A DNA stretch of 12,622 nt from Gallionellales bacterium CG03_land_8_20_14_0_80_55_15 (GTDB lineage Bacteria > Pseudomonadota > Gammaproteobacteria > Burkholderiales > Gallionellaceae). A program made the translations under genes and the position numbers. The notes beneath the pieces are model-generated. The model did not search any database. It was not told the origin of the DNA and saw only the letters and a program-made list of their open reading frames with translations. This document shows, piece after piece, positions 6,885-12,622 of this stretch. Where the stretch lies: contig PEUR01000125.1 of the NCBI GenBank assembly GCA_002780675.1, forward strand, positions 4,276-16,897, given 5' to 3'. Every line of letters begins with the position of its first letter. Positions within the stretch are counted from its first letter, which is position 1.

Positions 6885-6946
6885 TTGTGGGTGCGAATTC
6901 ATTCGCACAACCGATGACTTGCGTGCGAATGAATTCGCACCCACAA
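6885..6946. repeat. Pair of inverted REP-like hairpins (BIME-like)
   Basis: Two perfectly complementary 24-base arms (6885-6908 and 6923-6946) are separated by 14 bases. Each arm also contains its own hairpin: GTGCGAAT-TC-ATTCGCAC on the left and GTGCGAAT-GA-ATTCGCAC on the right, preceded or followed by the TTGTGG/CCACAA extension. Head-to-head REP units of this kind match the general plan of bacterial interspersed mosaic elements. It occupies most of the ATPase-permease A gap and has no U-tract on the operon strand, so it is not a simple terminator. Confidence 0.8.
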
Positions 6947-6976
6947 ACATCTTTTTTATTTTCGTGAATATCATCA

Positions 6977-7645
6977 CTAGGTTTGACTGATGATCTGGCC
7001 GTCCACCATCTGCAACTGCCGTTTGGCTCGTCCGCCTATCGCGGGGTCGTGGGTCACCAGGATCAGCGCGACGTGCTGTTCGGTAAGCGCCTCCAACAGC
7101 TTGATGACTTCACGTCCGGTGGTTTGGTCGAGATTGCCGGTCGGTTCATCGGCCAGCAGTACGGCGGGGCGCATACTGGTGGCGCGCGCAATCGCCACGC
7201 GCTGGCGCTGTCCGCCGGAAAGCTGGTCGGGTCGGTGGTCGGCGCGGTCATTCAGACCGTAATTTTCCAGTAATTCGGCGACACGTCGCTTGCGTTCGGC
7301 GGGAGGAATGCCCGCCAGTATCAGCGGCAGTTCGATGTTCATTGCCGCAGTCAGGCGTGGCACCAGATGGAAGGACTGGAATACGAAGCCGATCTTTTGG
7401 CTGCGCACGCGGGCTTGTTGTTCGTCGTTCAGCGCGGTGACATCGCCGCCGTCCAGCCGATAAGTGCCGGAAGTGGGGCGATCCAGCAGGCCGATTAAAT
7501 TGAGCAGCGTGGATTTGCCCGAACCGGACGGCCCCATGATGGAAACATAATCTCCCGCTGCAATGGAAAGATTGATGTCGCGCAACGCCGCAACTTTCTG
7601 GTCGCCGACCAGAAAGCTGCGACTGACGTTCTCGAATTGAATCAT
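6977..7645 (-). CDS. ABC transporter ATP-binding protein, MacB/LolD class
   Basis: A 222-residue cytoplasmic ATPase that would power the exporter with permeases A and B. All key motifs are intact: Walker A GPSGSGKST (38-46), Q-loop Gln90 in FVFQSFHLVPRLTA, signature LSGGQRQRVAIARA (142-155), Walker B VLLADEPTGNLD (162-173) with catalytic Glu167, and switch His199 in LVTHDP. The FQSFHLVP.LTA..N.ELPL and ADEPTGNLD patterns are typical of the MacB/LolD/FtsE-like group. The start codon overlaps the stop of the adaptor gene as ATGA, so translation is probably coupled; AGGA lies unusually close to the ATG. The membership of LolCDE is unlikely, because the adaptor gene and paired permeases point to a MacAB-like tripartite pump. 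Confidence 0.93.
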   Translation of the reverse strand: MIQFENVSRSFLVGDQKVAALRDINLSIAAGDYVSIMGPSGSGKSTLLNLIGLLDRPTSGTYRLDGGDVTALNDEQQARVRSQKIGFVFQSFHLVPRLTAAMNIELPLILAGIPPAERKRRVAELLENYGLNDRADHRPDQLSGGQRQRVAIARATSMRPAVLLADEPTGNLDQTTGREVIKLLEALTEQHVALILVTHDPAIGGRAKRQLQMVDGQIISQT

Positions 7646-8826
7646 TTCCTGCTTTGTCGGGATGCATCCCGATCTACCACTTTTGCGCCCGCCGTCACGC
7701 CTGTCTGGTCGAGCGACAGAACGATCTGGTCGCCCTCAACCAGCCCTGCGGTGATTTCAGTCTGCTCCCAGTTGGCAAGCCCCGTCGTTACGGTGCGCTC
7801 AACGAGTAGGCCATCCGGTTTATAAACCAGCACGCGACGACCTTCCAGCAGGGTTTGCGTGGGGATGCGCAACACGTTTTGATGGGTGGTGTGGACGATT
7901 TCAACATCGGCGCTGTAGCCTGCCAGCAGGTTTTCGGTGGTCGGGGGTTCGATAAAATCCACTTCAACTTCCACGGTGCGCGCCTGTTTTTCCAGTTCCA
8001 GCACATAAGGTGCGACGCGCTTGACCCGGCCGGCGAACGTCTTGCCACGGATCGCATCCAGCGTGATGCGCGCCGTCTGTCCCGCCTTGATGTGAGCCGC
8101 ATCCACTTCGTCTATCGGCGCGCTGACAAACAGGCAGCGGTCGTCTATCAGGTCAATCGCAGGCGGGGTGGGAATGCCGGGCGGGGAGGGGGTGGCGTAT
8201 TCGCCCAGTTCGCCGCTGATGTCGGCAACGATGCCGTCAAACGGGGCTTTGAGTACCAGACGATCGAGTCCCGCACGGGCAGCGGCGATGCGTGACTGGC
8301 TCTGGTCTATCTGGCTGCGTGCCGCTACACAGCCGCCTCGGGCTACCTTGGCGGCGGCGGTTTTTTGCTCCAGCCCTTCGTTGGAAATAAACCCCCGCAC
8401 TTGTAATTGCTGGGCGCGCACGGCTTCCTTTTCGGCTAAATCGGCTTGTACGCAGGCTTGTCTGGCTTGCGTCAGTGCCATGTTGCGCTGTTCTTGGGCG
8501 AGGCGCGCCTGCGCAGCCAAGTCGTCGTTCCACAATTCCAGCAATACTTGCCCGGCTTTGACGCGCTCGCCTTTTTTGACCAGCAGACGCGCGATCTGGC
8601 CACCGGACGGGGCAGATAACTTGGCGCGGTGGCAGGCTTTTACCGTTCCGGCGCGGGTGTTGCTGACGGTCGCCTCGACAATGCCGCGCTCGACCTTGAC
8701 CAGTTGTACGCGGGGGAGTGCGGGGCGGGTGTAATACCAGATTGCGCCTGCCAGAAAAACCAGTATCGCCAACCAGAGCAGATAGCGAGTCCATGTTTTG
8801 TGTTGCGTTTGCCGAACAATCGTCAT
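7642..8826 (-). CDS. HlyD/MacA-family periplasmic adaptor subunit
   Basis: A 394-residue membrane-fusion protein linking the inner-membrane exporter to an outer-membrane channel. One N-terminal helix (about 15-32, YLLWLAILVFLAGAIWYY) anchors it, with the rest in the periplasm. The split lipoyl domain is at about 68-100 (APSGGQIARLLVKKGERVKAG) and 190-205 (LKAPFDGIV). Between them lies an Ala/Gln/Arg-rich coiled-coil hairpin (about 102-188). The beta-barrel domain follows from about 230 and a membrane-proximal domain to the end. A Pro-rich stretch at 212-223 is unusual. The last ten or so residues (VDRDASRQSRK) are encoded by a 16-base palindrome and its flank. No TolC homologue is in the window. 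The start lies 33 bases after the GGDEF-EAL gene, with only a weak G-rich ribosome site. Confidence 0.9.
   Translation of the reverse strand: MTIVRQTQHKTWTRYLLWLAILVFLAGAIWYYTRPALPRVQLVKVERGIVEATVSNTRAGTVKACHRAKLSAPSGGQIARLLVKKGERVKAGQVLLELWNDDLAAQARLAQEQRNMALTQARQACVQADLAEKEAVRAQQLQVRGFISNEGLEQKTAAAKVARGGCVAARSQIDQSQSRIAAARAGLDRLVLKAPFDGIVADISGELGEYATPSPPGIPTPPAIDLIDDRCLFVSAPIDEVDAAHIKAGQTARITLDAIRGKTFAGRVKRVAPYVLELEKQARTVEVEVDFIEPPTTENLLAGYSADVEIVHTTHQNVLRIPTQTLLEGRRVLVYKPDGLLVERTVTTGLANWEQTEITAGLVEGDQIVLSLDQTGVTAGAKVVDRDASRQSRK
7657..7672. repeat. 16-bp perfect palindrome in the adaptor 3' end
   Basis: TCGGGATGCATCCCGA reads the same on both strands and, with the flanks gtaga and caaa, resembles the common proteobacterial intergenic repeat around GTCGGGAT..ATCCCGAC. 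It lies inside the last codons of the adaptor gene, about 12 bases before the ATPase start on the minus strand, where an RNA hairpin could affect coupled translation. Confidence 0.65.
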
Positions 8827-8859
8827 GGGATATCCCCCGCAAATTTTATTTGGCAGCGT

Positions 8860-11244
8860 TTACGCGTTACGCGCAGTCAGCCATTGCTCGAAGGCTTCAG
8901 GTGGCATAGGTTTGGCGTATAGATAGCCTTGCGCATAGTCACAGCCAGCGCGGCTTAACAGGTCGCGCTGTTGTTCGGTTTCCACGCCTTCGGCGATGAC
9001 TTTCAAGCCGAGTTTGTGCGCCATGACAATGATCGCTTCGCATAAGGCCACGTCATTGGAATCGCTCTCCAGGTTGCGGACAAAAGACTGGTCTATCTTG
9101 AGATAGTCAATGTCGAATTTCTTCAGATAAGACAAGGAAGAATAGCCTGTGCCGAAATCATCAATGGAAACCTGAATACCTGCATCGCGCAATTCCATCA
9201 ACTTTTCATGAATACGCACATCCGCATTCAACAGCAATCCTTCGGTAATTTCAAAGACGAAATTCTCGCCGCATAGTCCCATTTTGTTTAACTTATCCAC
9301 AAAAATTTCCACGTTCGCACTGTCGTTTTCATCTGTGAATTCGGCGGGAGATTTGTTCACGCTGATCTGGAATCCTTCCGGGTTAAGGTTGTTCCAGCGT
9401 TTACACCAAGCCAGCGATTCCTTTCTGACAAACGCGCCGATCTCAACAATAAGTCGGGTTTCCTCGGCCAAGGGGATGAAATCCGCCGGGCTGACCATGC
9501 CGCGCGTCGGATGTTGCCAGCGCAGCAGGGCTTCTGCCTTGTGGATACGATCCGTAGCCAGAGAGACGATAGGCTGAAAAAAGAGCCTGAATTGATGATT
9601 TGCCAAGGCACCGCGCAAATCGTTGGTGAGATGCAACCGTTTTTGTGCTGCTTCCTGCAAGGAGCGTGTGAAATAACTGAAACGGTTGCGACCTTCGTTC
9701 TTTGCGGCATACATTGCCTGATCGGCATTTCTCATCAGGTTGACAATCTCGGTGGCATCAGCCGGATATAGGGTGATGCCAATACTGGCCGAAATATGAA
9801 TAACTTCATCGCGCAGATAAAAAGGTTCGGCCAGCTTGTTGATGATTTTCTGTGCGAGTTGTCTGGCGATAAGGACATCGTGGAGTTGTGGCAACACTAC
9901 CGTGAATTCATCTCCCCCCAGACGTGCCACGGTATCCGTTGCGCGCACACAGTTCACGATGCGATTGGCAGCTTGCTGCAACAGCAGGTCTCCCATTTCG
10001 TGCCCCAGCGTGTCGTTCACCTCCTTGAATTGATCGAGGTCAATCAGCAGTAGTGCAATGGGCAAGCCCGAGCGAACGGATTTTTTTATTTCCTGTTCCA
10101 GGCGGTCGTGAAACAATTCGCGGTTAGGCAATTCTGTCAGGGCATCAAAATTGGCTTTTCTCCACAGCAATGCTTTTGATCTCTTGAGTGTCTCGAGATA
10201 GAGCACCGTTCCACTTACTGCGCATATCAGGATGCTGCCCAATGCGCCAATCAGCAAGGTGAGCCAGAAATGATTTTGAGCCAACGAGGTAATGGCGGTC
10301 ACTTCACTGGCGACATAAACCTGCAGGCCATATTGGGGAAGATTTTTTGCGACCAGCAGGTGTGGCTCTGGCTGGTTTTTGAATTTGACCAGAGAAGGGA
10401 ATTTATTGTTTTCCCAAGGTACTATATCAAGTGTTGAAAAGTTATTTCTACGGTAACGCGCAAATTTTTCTTGTTCGGAAAAGGCTGCAATAGCCGCATT
10501 CGGCAGGGTATACATTTCCAGGGTTTTGTCGCCAGCTAGAATAACGACCCCGTTGCTATCTGTTACAAAAGCATCCAACTGCTTGATTAAGAATGATAAA
10601 TTCGGTACGTCAGCCTTGGCGACCACCGCGCCCATAAACTTGCCATCAATGATGACAGGCGTGGAGAAATATAATCCGGCGATATGGGTGGTTTTACCCA
10701 TTGCATATTGAATGCCGCGCTGACCGTTTTTATTGCTTTTGAAAAAGTCGCGTTCCGCAAAATTGGTACCGATACTGCTTCCCTGCGTATCCCAGTTACT
10801 GGCCGCAATACAGTCGCCTGCCGCATTCACGACATAAACCAGGTCGGCATTAAGATATTGCTCGCTGAGCGCCAGGTAGCGACTTAGATCGTTAAAAGCG
10901 GGGTCTTCTGTCCAGGCCTTGCGTCGCGCTTCGAGCGGCAGGGCGGAGGGCGCACCGCCTGCATCAAACCGCGATACGGCCCATTTGACACGCAACAAGG
11001 TTGAAAGCAGATCGGGGATGCCGTGCAGTTGGCTCAGGTTGCGCTGGATGCTGTCGGCCAGGTCGTCTGCGCGTTGTTGCGAGTGCAGGGTTTCCTGATT
11101 GATTGCATCGCGGGCTGAGGAAAGGTAATGACGTTCTGCGAGAAACACCACCGATACCAGCCAAAACACGACCAGCAGCAACGTCAAAATTACCGTATTG
11201 CGTTGTTGTATTTTCGTGGTAGCGATCAGGTTTGAATAGGGCAT
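8860..11244 (-). CDS. Membrane dCACHE-GGDEF-EAL cyclic-di-GMP protein
   Basis: A 794-residue inner-membrane protein that can in principle both make and degrade cyclic di-GMP. Helices at about 18-37 and 326-348 flank a periplasmic sensor of roughly 285 residues, whose segments VYVVNAAGDCIAASNW and LYFSTPVIIDGKFMGAVVAKAD fit a dCACHE domain. The GGDEF domain (about 363-525) keeps the active-site GGDEF (443-447) and the inhibitory I-site RATD (434-437). The EAL domain (about 537-790) keeps EALLRW (from 571), EITE, DDFGTGYSSL (695-704), KIDQSFV and AEGVET, so phosphodiesterase residues are present. Both domains look catalytically competent; which activity dominates cannot be read from sequence. 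The ATG at 11244 is preferred over a GTG at 11250; neither has a strong ribosome site. It lies 33 bases before the adaptor gene and probably leads that operon. Confidence 0.92.
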   Translation of the reverse strand: MPYSNLIATTKIQQRNTVILTLLLVVFWLVSVVFLAERHYLSSARDAINQETLHSQQRADDLADSIQRNLSQLHGIPDLLSTLLRVKWAVSRFDAGGAPSALPLEARRKAWTEDPAFNDLSRYLALSEQYLNADLVYVVNAAGDCIAASNWDTQGSSIGTNFAERDFFKSNKNGQRGIQYAMGKTTHIAGLYFSTPVIIDGKFMGAVVAKADVPNLSFLIKQLDAFVTDSNGVVILAGDKTLEMYTLPNAAIAAFSEQEKFARYRRNNFSTLDIVPWENNKFPSLVKFKNQPEPHLLVAKNLPQYGLQVYVASEVTAITSLAQNHFWLTLLIGALGSILICAVSGTVLYLETLKRSKALLWRKANFDALTELPNRELFHDRLEQEIKKSVRSGLPIALLLIDLDQFKEVNDTLGHEMGDLLLQQAANRIVNCVRATDTVARLGGDEFTVVLPQLHDVLIARQLAQKIINKLAEPFYLRDEVIHISASIGITLYPADATEIVNLMRNADQAMYAAKNEGRNRFSYFTRSLQEAAQKRLHLTNDLRGALANHQFRLFFQPIVSLATDRIHKAEALLRWQHPTRGMVSPADFIPLAEETRLIVEIGAFVRKESLAWCKRWNNLNPEGFQISVNKSPAEFTDENDSANVEIFVDKLNKMGLCGENFVFEITEGLLLNADVRIHEKLMELRDAGIQVSIDDFGTGYSSLSYLKKFDIDYLKIDQSFVRNLESDSNDVALCEAIIVMAHKLGLKVIAEGVETEQQRDLLSRAGCDYAQGYLYAKPMPPEAFEQWLTARNA

Positions 11245-11437
11245 GGTCACTGGATAGAAATAGAGTATTGCTTTTCACGCCTCTTTATGGATGAACGCAT
11301 TGTCTGATGCCCGGTGGATGGTTCAGCATCGTTTACGGCTTCGCAAAAACAGAGTTCGGGCATGATATATCAAAAGTTGGGGATATTAAGCTATTGTTAA
11401 CCTGGGGGTTATATGGGATTTTCCCGGGAGGGAGCCG

Positions 11438-12226
11438 TTAGGCCTCGGTGCAACCTAGCGACGTGGTGTTGAAGCCGCCATCCACATAGGTGATCTCGCC
11501 GGTGATGCCGCTGGCCAGATCGCTGCACAGGAAGGCGGCGGCGTTGCCGACTTCCTCCACGGTTACATTGCGTTTCAGCGGTGCATTTTTTTCGTTATAA
11601 GACAATAGCTTGCCAAAGTCTGCGATGCCTGCTGCGGCCAAAGTCCTGATCGGTCCTGCGGAAATGGCGTTGGCGCGAATGCCTTTTGCGCCCAGTTGCA
11701 TGGCGAGATAGCGCACGCTGGCTTCGAGGCTGGCTTTGGCCATGCCCATCACGTTGTAATGCGGCATGGTGCGCACGGCACCCAGATAGCTCAGGGTTAA
11801 AATGGCCGCATTGCGGCCTTCCATCATCGGCAGGGCGGCTTTAGCCATCGCCGGAAAACTGTAGGCGCTGATGTCGTGCGCGATGCGGAAGGCTTCACGG
11901 CTGAAACCGTCCAGAAACTCGCCTTCCAGCGCCTCGCGCGGGGCGAAAGCGATGGCGTGTACGAAACCGTCCAAACCGTCCCAGTGCTGGTTCAGGTCGG
12001 CGAAAAGTTGGTTGATGTCAGTGTCAGAGGCGACATCACACTGGAATACCCGCTCGCTGTCGAACTGTTTGGCCAGCTCCAGTACCCGTTCGCGCACGCG
12101 CTCGCCTTGATAGGTGAATGCCAAGGTCGCGCCTTCGCGGTGCATGGCTTGCGCGATGCCGTAGGCAATGGAGCGGGTGCTGATCATGCCGGTAATCAAA
12201 AATCGTTTGTTGGCCAGAAATCCCAT
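11438..12226 (-). CDS. fabI: Enoyl-ACP reductase (NADH), FabI
   Basis: A 262-residue cytoplasmic short-chain dehydrogenase-like enzyme that reduces trans-2-enoyl-ACP with NADH in the last step of each fatty acid elongation cycle. It aligns along its whole length with E. coli Fab[14 protein letters not shown] at the start, [73 protein letters not shown], and [19 protein letters not shown] near the end. The catalytic Tyr157 and Lys164 (E. coli 156 and 163) and Tyr147 are present. Position 93 is Ala, where E. coli has Gly93. AAAGGA lies about six bases before the ATG. The gene is followed after 193 bases by the GGDEF-EAL gene on the same strand, with no clear terminator. Just upstream is the end of an IS200/IS605-type element, so its promoter is not visible in its expected place. 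Confidence 0.97.
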   Translation of the reverse strand: MGFLANKRFLITGMISTRSIAYGIAQAMHREGATLAFTYQGERVRERVLELAKQFDSERVFQCDVASDTDINQLFADLNQHWDGLDGFVHAIAFAPREALEGEFLDGFSREAFRIAHDISAYSFPAMAKAALPMMEGRNAAILTLSYLGAVRTMPHYNVMGMAKASLEASVRYLAMQLGAKGIRANAISAGPIRTLAAAGIADFGKLLSYNEKNAPLKRNVTVEEVGNAAAFLCSDLASGITGEITYVDGGFNTTSLGCTEA

Positions 12227-12249
12227 ACTTGTCCTTTATTTTCCACCTC

Positions 12250-12622
12250 AAGGTTAAAACCACCGGCTTTAGCCGGTTAGCTTTAGCTGCGATAATGCGC
12301 TTTCTGAATGGAGGCGGACATGGACTACAGGCACGGAAGCCATACAGTATTTCAAATTGAGTATCACTTTGTGTGGGTAACGAAATATCGGTACAAAGTG
12401 CTGACAGGAGAGGTTGCGGACCGAGTGCGAGCACTGGTTAGAGAAACCTGTGAAGCGTTTGAAATTCGGATAATAAGCGGAGTGGTGAGCAAGGATCATG
12501 TGCATATTCTGGTCAGTAGCCCGCCGACGATTGCGCCAAGCGAGATTATGAGGCGCATCAAGGGACGAACATCGAGCAAGCTATTTGAAGAGTATTCGCA
12601 CCTGAAAAAGAGATATTGGGGC
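12250..12622 (+). mobile_element. IS200/IS605-family insertion sequence, left part
   Basis: The element consists of a subterminal hairpin, accggc-ttta-gccggt (12262-12277), then about 40 bases and a TnpA gene reading rightwards. Members of this family have no terminal inverted repeats; they carry imperfect palindromes near each end that the Y1 transposase recognises as single-stranded hairpins. A -10-like gataat at 12291-12296 could serve tnpA, but its -35 is weak. The exact left edge cannot be fixed without an empty site; 12250 is an estimate. The right end lies outside the window. Confidence 0.7.
12320..12622 (+). CDS. tnpA: IS200/IS605 TnpA Y1 HUH transposase, 5' part
   Basis: The first 101 residues of a transposase that is open to the window end. 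It begins MDYRHGSHTVFQIEYHFVWV, followed by TKYRYKVL, which is the hallmark N-terminus of TnpA of the IS200/IS605 family. The metal-binding HUH motif is His60-Val-His62 in KDHVHILVSSPP, and the segment IMRRIKGRTSSKLFEEY is also typical. The catalytic Tyr of the C-terminal helix would come after the window edge, as whole proteins are about 130-150 residues. The enzyme cuts and joins single-stranded DNA at hairpin ends. The ATG at 12320 is chosen because GGAGG lies five bases before it; an in-frame ATG at 12308 would overlap that site. The frame is intact as far as seen. It is transcribed away from fabI. Confidence 0.92.
   Translation, partial: MDYRHGSHTVFQIEYHFVWVTKYRYKVLTGEVADRVRALVRETCEAFEIRIISGVVSKDHVHILVSSPPTIAPSEIMRRIKGRTSSKLFEEYSHLKKRYWG

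Noticed and set aside
11307..11363. Seven-base inverted repeat atgcccg / cgggcat between fabI and the GGDEF-EAL gene
   Set aside because: The arms are 43 bases apart and no U-tract follows on the minus strand, so it is not supported as a terminator.
12320..12622. RAYT (REP-associated transposase) as an alternative for the partial transposase, given the REP-like repeats nearby
   Set aside because: The N-terminus EYHFVWVTKYRYKVL is that of classical IS200/IS605 TnpA; RAYT-type N-terminal features are not seen.

Overview
The window looks like chromosome from a Gram-negative proteobacterium of moderate GC, most likely a betaproteobacterium. The evidence is family content and protein style: a RoxA-type ribosomal oxygenase, SlyD, a NADH-type FabI, a DUF7931 protein and a MacA/MacB-like exporter. 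Gallionellaceae or related Nitrosomonadales is a guess at low confidence. Most genes are ordinary chromosomal genes. The accessory signals are small palindromic repeats, a gene remnant, and the left end of an IS200/IS605-type insertion sequence at the right edge.

Left part (1-4320). Three minus-strand genes lie in line: the ribosomal protein uL16 arginine hydroxylase roxA (908-2113), a DUF7931 protein (379-870), and a short Ala/Pro-rich lipoprotein (26-256) with three 21-bp repeats. slyD (2279-2767, plus strand) diverges from roxA. It converges on a MurG-like GT-B glycosyltransferase (2850-3920, minus), and a strong bidirectional hairpin terminator sits between the two. A 53-residue, single-span membrane protein (4158-4319, plus) follows.

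Middle (4369-11244, minus strand). One likely operon runs right to left: a membrane-anchored dCACHE-GGDEF-EAL cyclic-di-GMP protein, a HlyD/MacA-type periplasmic adaptor, a MacB/LolD-type ATPase, and two different MacB-type permeases. Together the last four make a split MacAB-like exporter with separate ATPase and two permease subunits; no outer-membrane TolC partner is in the window. Palindromic REP-like sequences sit at three boundaries of this block: inside the adaptor 3' end, between ATPase and permease A, and downstream of permease B. A remnant resembling a permease C-terminus lies next to the last one.

Right part (11438-12622). fabI (minus) supplies the enoyl-ACP reductase of fatty acid synthesis. 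About 20-30 bp upstream of its start codon lies a hairpin and then a divergent tnpA of an IS200/IS605 element that runs off the window, so the insertion separates fabI from its original upstream region.

No gene-free stretch exceeds 300 bases. The longest are 3921-4157, 11245-11437, 2114-2278 and 4320-4469. I saw no RNA gene, tRNA, riboswitch or CRISPR array. The densest unexplained signal is the set of palindromes and the permease remnant in the exporter operon; I found no clear evidence for a wholly new system.
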